Shown piece by piece: positions 32,133-41,800 of a stretch of DNA of 64,000 nucleotides. Below the pieces are notes generated by a model. The model did not search any database, was not told where the DNA came from, and was given only the letters and a program-made list of their open reading frames with translations. Each line of letters opens with the position of its first letter. The stretch's first letter is position 1. This DNA is from an uncultured Porphyromonadaceae bacterium (lineage in GTDB: Bacteria > Bacteroidota > Bacteroidia > Bacteroidales > Muribaculaceae): the NCBI GenBank assembly GCA_902495245.1, contig CABUWI010000001.1, forward strand, positions 1-64,000. The letters are read 5' to 3'. Both the position numbers and the translations under genes were made by a program.

Positions 32133-34136
32133 TCATATCTCTACTGTAAGCGTGAACCGATAGTTGCGTTTGGGCATCGGATAGTTAAGAATCACGTCGT
32201 AGTCCTGGCTGAGCACGTTGTTGACCTCGATGAGTGCCCTGAGCGACACGCGGCCCAGAGTGAGGTTTTTGGAGAGTGAGAGGTCGGAAGTGTACCAGGG
32301 CTGGGTGTAGTTATAGCGGATATTTTCCTGCTGGTTATAGCGCTCGCCGACGTAGATCCACGAATAGTTCAGCCCCCAGCCGCGCCATGAGGCATTGAAC
32401 ACGGCCGCGCCGCTGTGGCGGGGAATGTAGGGAATCTGGTCGCGATAGTAATTGTCGGCCGGATTGGTGATGTCTATTGCGCGCTGAAAGGTGTATTGCA
32501 GTCGCCCCGTCAGCAGCAAGTCGGGGAGGGGCCTCAGTGAGAGCAGAGCCGTGAGGTCGATGCCGCGAATGTCGACCACGCCGAGGTTGAGCATGGTCCA
32601 GCGGAACTGCTGGCCTTTGGGGTAGGCCACGATTTTATCGTTGACCTTGTTATAGTAGACGTCGGCGCTGACCCGGGCGGCAGCAATGACACTTCCGGCA
32701 GACGTGTGGTCATAGAGCAGACCGACATTGTATTGCGCCACGCGTTCGGGGTTGAGTTTGGAGTTACCCATGTCGGCATAATAGAGGTCGTTGAACGTCG
32801 GCATGCGGAAAGATTTTTTGTAGAAGAGCCTCACGGAGAAGTCGTTGTTGCGCAGCGGACAGACTGACATGAAGACGGCGGGAGTGAGGACGCTTTTGTC
32901 TTTCGGCGCCTGCTGCCCCCTGAGAGTGTCGTGAATGAACGTGGCGAGCGCGCTGGCCTGAAGCTTCACTCGGGTGAAGTCGAGAGCCGTGGCGGCCGAG
33001 ACGAAGTTGGAGATGCGGTCGGGCTTGGCGAAGCCGTAGACGTCGGCGTCAAGTGCGTTCCACATAAAGTCGTAGCTTAGTGAGAGCTGCCACCACGTCA
33101 GCGGCTCATAGCTGTTGGCCGACGAGAAGTAGACCTCTTTCTGGCGATAGAGATTGTCAATCTTTACCTGTTTGTCGTCGTTGTTGACGTAGTGGGTGCG
33201 ATAGTGGGCATATTTGATGTTGTTCATGGTTGTGAACTTGCCGAAACCCCCCGTGTAGCGTCCCTGGGCGAATGAGTTGGTGTCCCATATGCGCTCGCCA
33301 CGGCGCCAGACGTTGTTGACGATGGCTCCGGGCACACCGCGTTCCGAGTTGTAGTTGTAGGCCTTGAAGGTCCAGTCGCCGGAGTTGAGCGTGCCGTAAA
33401 GGTTCAGTTCGAGGCGTGTGGCATTGATGTCGCCGTTTTGGCGCACGGCTGTTGTGTCGTAGGCCAGTTCGCCGGCAGGATTGACGCGTCGGTAGCGGAA
33501 CTTATATTTGCCGCTCGAGTTGACCCATTCGGCACTGAGCGACGCGTTGAGATTGCGCGCGAGTTTCAGCTCGACGAGCGCGGAGGGGTTGATTAGGTCG
33601 AATGAGCCGGCGCGCACCGTTGCCCGCGCATGAAAGGTCTCGCCGTCGGCAAAACGGGGCTGCCGCGTACGCATGTAAATGCTTCCGGACGAACCGAAAT
33701 CTTTGGCCGGCTGCAGAATCTCGCTCTTCTGGCCGTTATAAAGGCTGATGCCTTCGATGTTGTCAAGCGAGAACTGCCCCAGGTCAATCTGTCCGTTCTG
33801 GGCATTACCGAGTTCAACGCCGTCGTAGACCACGCCGGTGTGGTTCGTGCCCATCGAACGGATATTGACGGTCTTGATGCCGCCTACACCGCCGTAATCC
33901 TTGACCTGCACGCCCGAGAAATAGCGCAGCGCGTCGGCCACGCTGTTGCTGTTGAGGCGACGCAGTTCCTCGCCCGAGAGAGTCTGGGCGGGAATGATGT
34001 CTTTGACCGGTTTGTCGGCGGTAACCACGACTTCGCGCAGTTTACGCGCAAGCGAATCGGCAGACTCTTTTGCGGATATTTCGGCTGTCGGAACGGCGGC
34101 GATTGCCAATGCCGACAGCAGCGGCAACAATTTCAT
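32133..34136 (-). CDS. btuB: TonB-dependent cobalamin receptor BtuB
   Basis: 667 residues, outer-membrane receptor importing cobalamin with TonB energy. Signal peptide about 1-22, TonB box REVVVTA (about 34-40), plug domain about 45-165 with VADALRYFSGVQVKDYGG and GISLYNGQKSE. A 22-strand beta-barrel to the C-terminus ends YRFTLTVEI. It is the first gene of the operon directed by the cobalamin riboswitch at 34290-34500, followed by BtuG. A close paralogue is encoded divergently at 34627. Confidence 0.92.
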   Translation of the reverse strand: MKLLPLLSALAIAAVPTAEISAKESADSLARKLREVVVTADKPVKDIIPAQTLSGEELRRLNSNSVADALRYFSGVQVKDYGGVGGIKTVNIRSMGTNHTGVVYDGVELGNAQNGQIDLGQFSLDNIEGISLYNGQKSEILQPAKDFGSSGSIYMRTRQPRFADGETFHARATVRAGSFDLINPSALVELKLARNLNASLSAEWVNSSGKYKFRYRRVNPAGELAYDTTAVRQNGDINATRLELNLYGTLNSGDWTFKAYNYNSERGVPGAIVNNVWRRGERIWDTNSFAQGRYTGGFGKFTTMNNIKYAHYRTHYVNNDDKQVKIDNLYRQKEVYFSSANSYEPLTWWQLSLSYDFMWNALDADVYGFAKPDRISNFVSAATALDFTRVKLQASALATFIHDTLRGQQAPKDKSVLTPAVFMSVCPLRNNDFSVRLFYKKSFRMPTFNDLYYADMGNSKLNPERVAQYNVGLLYDHTSAGSVIAAARVSADVYYNKVNDKIVAYPKGQQFRWTMLNLGVVDIRGIDLTALLSLRPLPDLLLTGRLQYTFQRAIDITNPADNYYRDQIPYIPRHSGAAVFNASWRGWGLNYSWIYVGERYNQQENIRYNYTQPWYTSDLSLSKNLTLGRVSLRALIEVNNVLSQDYDVILNYPMPKRNYRFTLTVEI

Positions 34137-34289
34137 TTCCTTTCGTGTGAACGGAGTTAGGTGTCAGAATAAATTTCCCGTCTGTGAAGTGCATGAACGG
34201 ATTGCACACAGACGGGAAAATACGCTTTTACTTCCGACGCAATGTCGGAAAGGAAAGAAATAATATCATTGCCGATGATATCGAATCGC

Positions 34290-34500
34290 TGCCCATAGTC
34301 CCGCAGGCACAAATCTGTTTATGGCTATGGCAGGTTTTCTGACTTGTTCCGATCGAGGCGCGCCTTCTCAAGTCAGCATACTGACTCAATGACATATGTG
34401 CGCCGGATTTTTGGTATGGAACTCACAGCAGCGGGTACTGTTCCGGATTTGCACCGGATTCCCTATTAAATCTCTGAATGGCCGTTAACCGTCGGGCGGC
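34290..34500 (-). ncRNA. Cobalamin riboswitch
   Basis: Minus-strand leader upstream of btuB. It carries the canonical core (GGTGCAAATCC then AACAGTACCCGCTGCTGTGA, complement of 34420-34460) and the B12 box GTCAGAAAACCTGCC (complement of 34329-34343). A distal hairpin follows with arms GCCCATAG (34291-34298) and CTATGGC (34325-34331), probably the expression platform. It should repress the five-gene btuB operon when cobalamin is plentiful. Confidence 0.92.
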
Positions 34501-34549
34501 GAGGCAATTCGCAAATCCTCTCTTGGATTTTGGAGATACCATTGCGGGG

Positions 34550-34557
34550 GCAAAGTT
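34550..34557 (-). promoter_or_regulatory. Riboswitch/btuB operon -7 box
   Basis: TAACTTTG on the minus strand, placing the transcript start near 34543 so that the whole aptamer is transcribed. The -33 element is not clear. Confidence 0.6.
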
Positions 34558-34589
34558 ACGAAAAAAATTTCAATTGCCGCGAATTTTCG

Positions 34590-34597
34590 TAAATTTG
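34590..34597 (+). promoter_or_regulatory. Divergent btuB-paralogue -7 box
   Basis: TAAATTTG on the plus strand, 29 bp before the start codon at 34627. The leader is too short to hold a riboswitch. Confidence 0.55.
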
Positions 34598-34626
34598 CAC
34601 CTCCAATAAGCATCTTCGAACCCTCA

Positions 34627-36612
34627 ATGAGACTGACGGCACTGACATCTTGCCTGCTGCTCGGCGCCGCGACGGCGTCGGCCGCCTCGGAGTTGACTGA
34701 CACGACGAGGCTGCGCGAGGTAGAGGTGGTGGCTACGGCGCCGCATGTCGAGGTGATTCCCGCCCAGCAATTGCAGGGTGAGGAGCTTCAGCGACTCAAC
34801 AGCAACAGTGTGGCCGACGCTCTGAGATATTTTTCGGGCGTGCAGGTGAAAGACTACGGCGGCGTGGGCGGCATCAAGACGGTGAATGTGCGCTCGATGG
34901 GGTCGCACCACACCGGGGTGGTGTATGACGGCGTCGCATTGGGCAACGCGCAGAACGGGCAGATTGACCTGGGTCAGTTTTCGCTCGATAACATCGAGAG
35001 CATCAGCCTCTACAACGGCCAGAAGAGCGAGATTCTGCAGCCGGCCAAAGATTTCGGTTCGGCCGGAAGCATCTACATGCGCACTCGCGTGCCTCACTTC
35101 AATAACGGCAGGCGGTTCAATCTCCGCGCTAAGGTACGCACGGGCTCGTTCGGCCTGATAAATCCGTCGGTACTTGGCGAGGTGAAACTTTCAGATAAGG
35201 TAAACGCCTCGTTGAGCGCGGAATGGACCTGCGCCAACGGCCGATACAAGTTCCGCTATCGCAAGCTGAATGCCTCGGGCGCGACGTTGTATGACACGAC
35301 GGCCGTGCGCCGCAACGGCGACATCAACGCCCTGCGCACCGAACTGAACCTGAACGGGCAGTTGCGCGGTGGCGAATGGCATGCAAAGGCCTATAACTAC
35401 GTTTCGGAGCGTGGAGTGCCGGGCGCTATTGTCAACAATGTGTGGAGGCGCGGAGAGCGGGTAGGGGACAACAATTCGTTTGCCCAGGCGAGCTATCTGC
35501 AGACGTTCGGGCGATTTTCGACGCTTAACAATGTGAAGTATGCCTTTTATCGCACTCACTATGTGAACAACGACAGCCGGCAAATCAGAATCGATAATCT
35601 TTATCGCCAACATGAGGTGTATCTGTCGTCGGCCAACGAGTTTGCAATACTGCCATGGTGGCGCGTCGCTCTCAGCTATGACCTGCAGTGGAACACGATG
35701 TGGTCTGATATGCCTGACTTTATCTGCCCCGACCGCATCAGTCAGATGCTTTCGGGCGCGATGTCGGTCGATTTGGGCCGGTTCAAGGCTCAGGTGTCGG
35801 CTCTGGGGACGTTTGTGCATGACCGAGCGCGCAAAGGCTACCGCAAAATGTCAGACAAGGCCGTGTGCACTCCGGGAGCCTATGTCAGTTATTCGGTCCT
35901 GGGGGGACTGAGCGTGCGGGCTTTCGCCAAACAATCGTTCAGAATGCCGACGTTCAATGACCTCTATTATGCCGATATGGGCAACGCCAGACTCAATCCC
36001 GAACGTGTTTCGCAATATAACCTCGGGGCGCTTTATGAGCGCGCAAGCGGCGGATTGGCCGCATACATGCGGTTCAGTGCCGATGTGTATTATAATTATG
36101 TAAAAGACAAGATTGTGGCCTATCCGCGCGGCACACAGTTCCGCTGGACCATGCTAAATCTCGGCAAGGTCGACATCAGGGGAGTTGACCTGACGGCTCT
36201 GCTGACGCTGCGCCCGGCCAAGGAACTCGAGCTGACGCTGAGGGGGCAGTACACCTGGCAAAGGGCCATAGACATCACCTCGGCCGACGATAGCTTTTAT
36301 CGCCATCAGATACCGTATACGCCGCGTCATAGCGCCTCGGCCGTGCTCAATGCCGCGTGGCGCCGCTGGACGTTGAATTACAGTTATATATATGTCGGCG
36401 AACGATATAGCCAGCAGGAAAATATCAGCTATAATTATGTCGCCCCGTGGTACACCCACGATCTGTCGGTGAGTCGCGACTTTACGTTCGGCCGCGTCGG
36501 CATGCGGGTTCTGCTCGAGGTCAACAACCTGCTGAACCGCGACTATGACGTTATTGTGAATTATCCCATGCCAAAGCGCAACTACCGTCTGACGGTTACG
36601 GTTGAACTGTGA
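34627..36612 (+). CDS. TonB-dependent receptor, BtuB paralogue
   Basis: 661 residues. Signal peptide about 1-20, TonB box REVEVVATA (about 31-39), plug domain with long stretches identical to the BtuB at 32133 (SNSVADALRYFSGVQVKDYG and beyond), and a C-terminal barrel ending YRLTVTVEL. The two are clearly recent paralogues that diverge mostly in barrel loops and the N-terminus. It is read divergently from its own promoter with a short leader and no riboswitch, so it may escape cobalamin repression or take up a different corrinoid (inference). Confidence 0.9.
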   Translation: MRLTALTSCLLLGAATASAASELTDTTRLREVEVVATAPHVEVIPAQQLQGEELQRLNSNSVADALRYFSGVQVKDYGGVGGIKTVNVRSMGSHHTGVVYDGVALGNAQNGQIDLGQFSLDNIESISLYNGQKSEILQPAKDFGSAGSIYMRTRVPHFNNGRRFNLRAKVRTGSFGLINPSVLGEVKLSDKVNASLSAEWTCANGRYKFRYRKLNASGATLYDTTAVRRNGDINALRTELNLNGQLRGGEWHAKAYNYVSERGVPGAIVNNVWRRGERVGDNNSFAQASYLQTFGRFSTLNNVKYAFYRTHYVNNDSRQIRIDNLYRQHEVYLSSANEFAILPWWRVALSYDLQWNTMWSDMPDFICPDRISQMLSGAMSVDLGRFKAQVSALGTFVHDRARKGYRKMSDKAVCTPGAYVSYSVLGGLSVRAFAKQSFRMPTFNDLYYADMGNARLNPERVSQYNLGALYERASGGLAAYMRFSADVYYNYVKDKIVAYPRGTQFRWTMLNLGKVDIRGVDLTALLTLRPAKELELTLRGQYTWQRAIDITSADDSFYRHQIPYTPRHSASAVLNAAWRRWTLNYSYIYVGERYSQQENISYNYVAPWYTHDLSVSRDFTFGRVGMRVLLEVNNLLNRDYDVIVNYPMPKRNYRLTVTVEL

Positions 36613-36614
36613 TG

Positions 36615-37547
36615 TCAGCGGCGTGGTCGCGGAAACATTTTGCGGACGTGGAGAATCAGAGTGTCAACCGACTTGTCGGCGATGACAATCGTTGTGGAAA
36701 CCAATATCAGCATGCCGCCGATAATTTCGCGTGTCGTTAGTGTCTGTCCCAGAAGTGTAACGCTTAAAATCACGGCGCTGACAGGTTCGAGCGCGCCCAG
36801 AATAGCTGTCGGTGTCGAGCCGATGAGCTGAATGGCACGTGTGGTGCACACCAGCGACAATACGGTCGGAATTACGGCGAGGGCGGCGAGATTGAACCAG
36901 CCGGTGGCGACAACGGGCAAACGCACTTCCTGACCGAGCGGAATCATCAGCGCGTAGACCGCGCAGCCCCAGCCGAGCAAATAGAAGAGCAGTTTGGTTG
37001 TCGGTATGTTTCTTATGACTTTGGAAACGTTGACGAAAATAATGTAAAGAGCGTAGGTCAGCGCTGACATCATGACGAGCATTGTGCCCAAGACGCTGAT
37101 AGAGACGCCGTCGCTCGGCTTCATGAGAAGCGCCAGGCCGCCTGACATGATGATGAGGCAGAGCCCGATCGACAGCCTGAACTGCTCATGAAAAATGAAA
37201 ATCATCATTATGGCCACCATTATCGGATAGACAAACAGCAGCGTTGAGGCAACGCCGGAATTCATGTATTTATAGCTTTCGAACAGACCGAGTGAAGACA
37301 GAGCCATGAGTATGCCCAACAGCGCCGTAGGGCCGATTTCCTCCTTTGACATCTTGAACGGTATGCCTCTCACCGCCATGATGGCAGCCAGCAGCGGCAT
37401 GCCCATCAGATAGCGGAACAGCAACACGGTGTTGGGATTCATTCCCTGCTCATAGAGCGGAATTGCAAACGCCGGATTAGTGCCGTAGGCGGCCGCAGCT
37501 ACGGCCGCCAGCAAATATCCTTTGAATTTTATGCTGTTGTGTCTCAT
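36615..37547 (-). CDS. EamA/DMT-family transporter
   Basis: 310 residues, about ten transmembrane helices in two EamA repeats (about 10-145 and 160-295), cytoplasmic basic C-terminus (RKMFPRPRR). Drug/metabolite transporters of this type export amino acids or metabolites; the substrate cannot be read. It is convergent with the BtuB paralogue (2-base gap) and divergent from rex. Confidence 0.88.
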   Translation of the reverse strand: MRHNSIKFKGYLLAAVAAAAYGTNPAFAIPLYEQGMNPNTVLLFRYLMGMPLLAAIMAVRGIPFKMSKEEIGPTALLGILMALSSLGLFESYKYMNSGVASTLLFVYPIMVAIMMIFIFHEQFRLSIGLCLIIMSGGLALLMKPSDGVSISVLGTMLVMMSALTYALYIIFVNVSKVIRNIPTTKLLFYLLGWGCAVYALMIPLGQEVRLPVVATGWFNLAALAVIPTVLSLVCTTRAIQLIGSTPTAILGALEPVSAVILSVTLLGQTLTTREIIGGMLILVSTTIVIADKSVDTLILHVRKMFPRPRR

Positions 37548-37643
37548 AAAAAATTTGTCAAGTCAGTAAAACCACCCGCAAAATTAGCAAAAATCCGCCA
37601 TCTTCCGTCGCCAATCCGAAAAAATGTCAAACCCGTTGAAAAG

Positions 37644-37660
37644 AATCCGGATTCCGGATT
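37644..37660. promoter_or_regulatory. Palindrome upstream of rex
   Basis: AATCCGG-ATT-CCGGATT, 7-bp arms, 12 bp before the -33 box of the rex promoter and between divergent genes. It is a candidate operator, but does not look like the usual Rex site TTGTGAA-N6-TTCACAA. Confidence 0.35.
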
Positions 37661-37671
37661 TGTAATATAAT

Positions 37672-37702
37672 TTTGTCGTGTGCTCAATTTTTTGTAACTT
37701 TG
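37672..37702 (+). promoter_or_regulatory. rex promoter
   Basis: TTTG (37672-37675), 19 bp, TAACTTTG (37695-37702), a full consensus, 29 bp before the start. Confidence 0.8.
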
Positions 37703-37731
37703 TACGTTATTAAGCAAATACACAGTGCAGA

Positions 37732-38394
37732 ATGAAACCTTTTGAGGACATTGACGCTAAGAGTCTGTCGGCAATGCGCTCGCTGATTCCGGAACCGGCC
37801 GTGCAGCGTTTGCCGTGGTATCTGGCATACGTCAGTCAGCTTCGCGCCCTGGGCGTGGAGCGGGTTTCGAGTACGCAGATATCAAAGTGCCTGAATGTGG
37901 ACAGTTCGCAGATTGCCAAAGACTTAAGCTATTTGAATCTTCGCGGCAAAACACGCATAGGCTATGACGTCGAACAACTTGAATCAGCATTGGCTGACTT
38001 TCTGAGCTTTCATAAACCGCATCGTGCCGTCATTTTCGGTGTCGGCAGTCTTGGGGCAGCCCTGATTAGTGATGTCGGCCTCGGAAAGTACGGACTGGAT
38101 ATAGTGGCCGGGTTTGATATCGAGCCGAAGGCGCCTATCAGAAATGTTCCGGTGTACGGCATTGACAGCTTGGGCGCGCGTTTTGCAGAACTGAACGCAC
38201 ACATCGGCATTCTGACAGTGCCGCATAATGTCGCTCAGGAGGTTGCCGACCTCGGAGTCGCAGCCGGGCTTAAAGCTCTGTGGAACTTTACGCCTCACAG
38301 ACTGCAAAGGCGCGACGGTGTGGTCATTCAGGACACCTCGATTTATTCGCATCTGGCACTTATGTACAACCGTCTTGAGCAACAAAAGCCATGA
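37732..38394 (+). CDS. rex: Redox-sensing transcriptional repressor Rex
   Basis: 220 residues. The N-terminal winged HTH (about 18-85) carries YVSQLRALGVERVSSTQISK and the NAD(H)-binding Rossmann domain starts with G103-V-G-S-L-G108. A C-terminal domain-swapped helix is present. Rex senses the NADH/NAD+ ratio and represses fermentative and respiratory genes. It overlaps the following small gene by 4 bases. Confidence 0.93.
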   Translation: MKPFEDIDAKSLSAMRSLIPEPAVQRLPWYLAYVSQLRALGVERVSSTQISKCLNVDSSQIAKDLSYLNLRGKTRIGYDVEQLESALADFLSFHKPHRAVIFGVGSLGAALISDVGLGKYGLDIVAGFDIEPKAPIRNVPVYGIDSLGARFAELNAHIGILTVPHNVAQEVADLGVAAGLKALWNFTPHRLQRRDGVVIQDTSIYSHLALMYNRLEQQKP

Positions 38395-38849
38395 AGATGC
38401 TGCTTAAAACCGACGATGGCCGCGTACATGTAATTGCTGATTCGGCAATCGGGCGTCCGGTGCAGCCATGGTTCATTCCGGACTATGGAACAAACTGGAG
38501 ATGGCGCACTGCAATTGCCGTCAGGGTCGGTCGCCTTGGAAAGAATCTGACCCGACAATACTTGGGACGATATGTCGATGCGATGACAAAGCTATGGGTG
38601 CCCGAAGCAGACGACTGTCCGGCATCTGATTTTATGGACTCGGCCGTGGTTTGCGGACGATGGCTCGAAACAGAAACGTTACCCGAAAATCTTATAGACG
38701 AGGTGATAGCCGCATCGCGATTCGCGACATTAAAGACAGGCGATGTAATTGCCGTTATGACAGCTGACGAGCCCATGCCTATTGAGCCTGATGCAGTAGT
38801 GTCAGTCAGTCTCTTAAATCAAGAAATCATGAAAATTAACATCAAATAA
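38391..38849 (+). CDS. Small unknown protein, possibly FAH-like
   Basis: 152 residues, soluble. The C-terminal LKTGDVIAVMTADEPMPIEPD resembles the end of fumarylacetoacetate-hydrolase-fold proteins, but the length is short and metal ligands are not evident. The start overlaps the rex stop by 4 bases (ATGA) and porU begins 6 bases after it, so it may be co-transcribed with both. Confidence 0.7.
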   Translation: MKMLLKTDDGRVHVIADSAIGRPVQPWFIPDYGTNWRWRTAIAVRVGRLGKNLTRQYLGRYVDAMTKLWVPEADDCPASDFMDSAVVCGRWLETETLPENLIDEVIAASRFATLKTGDVIAVMTADEPMPIEPDAVVSVSLLNQEIMKINIK

Positions 38850-38855
38850 CCTTAT

Positions 38856-41800
38856 ATGAAGCCAATATATCTCATTCCCTTTCTCCTGGCTGCAGTACCG
38901 TCGATTGCCAAGGCATCGGCCGAGCCGTCGACGTCGGTTATGGCGTCGGGCCATTGGGTTAAAATAAGAGTAGATTCAGATGGAATGTACCAACTGACTT
39001 ATGACAGACTTCGTGAGCTTGGTTTTTCCAATCCTGAAAAAGTAAAGTTGTTCGGATATCAGCCGAATGTTTTGCTGACTCACAGGCCTGAACAGATGCC
39101 GTCAGATTTGACGCCGCTATATTCCGTTAATGAAAGCCGGCAAGGAAAAATTTATTTCTACGGGAAGAGCGACACTAACTTCGCACCGGAATTCTGGACC
39201 GTTTCAAACACTGTTTCGAATATTCACGACCGGCATCCATACAGCGTAGGCGCAACATATTTTTTGAGCGACGTAGATGTGTCATTGTCTGAACCCGAGG
39301 TGATTGCCGCGCCTGTTGTTGCGGAGATAAATGAATCGGACGTGCTGACCACGCACACCGCGCTGGTTTATCATGAAGAAGACGCTACAATTCTCGGTGA
39401 AGGCGGTTACCTGATTGCCGGCAAGCCCATCGGCAACAGTCGGCCGAGCGATAGCAAAACCTTATCAGTCAGCAAGGTAGCTAACGATGGTAAGGCCAAA
39501 ATGATATATCGCTGCATGATGTCGCCGTCTAAGTCGGGGGATTCCAACTATTTGCTTGCTTCATATTCTGACGGTATCATGTCGGAAGAATCTACTGGAC
39601 TGTCGGCGTCATATCTCTCTGATTCGCATGAGCGTTTTCGCATGGCGCTGCGCTATCAGAATATAACATTGCCTGCTGAAGACGGACGTAGAAACCATAC
39701 GGTAGATTTTGCTGTCCACCCGAATGCCTCGCCGATGTTATACGATTGCGCACTTGATTATTGCGCGCTGCTGTATTCCCGGCGCAATGACATGAGAGAT
39801 GAGTCGCAGATGCACATGTATTTCGAAAACTGGCATCAGCCTGCGGTATTTTCCCTGTCGTCAGCTTCGTCGACATGTACTGTCTGGAATGTCTCACAGT
39901 CGAACGTCGTGCGTACGGTAGAACTTGCTGACCGCAATGGTGCCAAGGTCGGAGCCCTGGCAGCTGCCGACGACCGCTATCCGAATGAAATCGTGGCGTT
40001 TGACCCGACGTCTGATTTCCCGGAACCGGTGGTGTGCGGTAAAGTGAATAATCAAAATCTGCATGCATTGCAGACTCCCGATCTTGTCATACTGACATCA
40101 TCGCAATTGATGGAATCGGCAGAATATGCCGCAGATTTCCACAGAAATACCCGTGGTTTAGATGTTGTGGTAGCCGATCAGCAGCAAGTATTCAACGAAT
40201 ATGGCTCAGGCAATACGTCGCCCGAGGCCGTGCGTCGGTTCTTACTGCATCTCGCCGAGAAAACGCCCGGGAAATTGCGTGCTCTGCTTATTATTGGCCC
40301 GGCAACGCAAATGAATGCGCTGAATGTGAATGATAATCAGCCGTATGTTGTGATTCCCGAATGTGAAGACGAGGAATATTGCACTGCAATTACGCGCAGT
40401 TATTGCTCAGATACATTTTATGGCAGGCTTGGCGATTTTGCCTCTGACGGTTTGTGGCCGCAGCGTGTGCCGCAACTGCGTCTTCTGGGCGGCGACATGG
40501 CAATCGGTGTAGGTCGTCTGCCATTCTTTTCCAATAGCGAAGTGCTGGAGTATTATAAAAAGGCCGCCGAATATGTAAACAATCCGCCCACATATCCTTC
40601 GATAGGCAACGTCATCGTCTCGTCTGACTTTAGCAGCCAAAATGAAGAATCTCATTTTTGTAATGCCGAGGCGGTCGTGCAGGCATTTGGCGCGGACATA
40701 GACAACGACATTACCGTTTTCCGTCCCGCTTCAAATCTGTATACGAGTGTTGATAACACCATGACCAAACGCCTCATGAACGAAGCTCTGCGTCTCGGTT
40801 CGGGATTCTATGCATATTTCGGGCATGGCGCTCCCAACGGCATTGGCGGAACCAACAGTAAAGTCGATCTTTTAATGCAGTCGAGCACTTCAGACGATAT
40901 GCAACACGTCGGCAGATACCCGCTCTTCTATATCGGTTCGTGCCGATTGGCGCCGATTGACATTTGGCCCACATATCTGTCGAGGTCGTTAATTGCAAAT
41001 CCAAATGGCGGCGGTATTGCCGTCATAGCTTCTGCACGTGAAGTCTATCAGCCAATGAATCAAGCTTTGGGCGAATGTGTGGCCCGACAGTTGCATAATG
41101 CTGCAGATGGCGACTGGCTGGGTGATGTCTGGCGTAAGGCTCAGATGGCCGCAGTGCAAGAGCCGTCGCTGTCTAAACGCAATGTTGTCAATCATCTGAA
41201 CTATAATTTCCTGGGAGATCCGGCGATGCCGGTTTATGTGGCAACGCACGATGTCGCAATCAGTGCTATCAACGCCGACGGCAATTTGAAATCCAAGGCA
41301 GCCAATGTGGTTGAAGGCACGGTCAATGTATTGAATGGCACCGCAGTCGATACACGCTTCAACGGATACGTTTTGCTGACAGTTTATGACACGCCTACCG
41401 TAAAACATAATATTGTTAAGCGTCCCACCGATGTCAGCAAGCCGTATATCGAATCGGTAGAAACCGATATGGAAGAAATCGGTGAGTATATCGGCGAAGT
41501 TAAGAACGGACGTTTTTCCGTGAATTTCACCGGGCCTGCCACATCATCAGTCGGCACGCACCGAATCCGCGCTTATGCATATTCAGCCGACGGCACTCAG
41601 CGCGGACTTGGTTCAAGGAAAGGTATAGCGATAGTCGACAATAAGAATGAGGAAGTTATGCCTGATGGGGGCGCGCCTGTAATTCGCGATTTCGTGGCAG
41701 GCAGCGGCAGTGTTGACAGCCGTAATCCTAACCGTACGGTGTTATCGGCCCGCATCGAGACACCCGCCGGTATTGCCGCGTCGAATCAACTTGTCAATCC

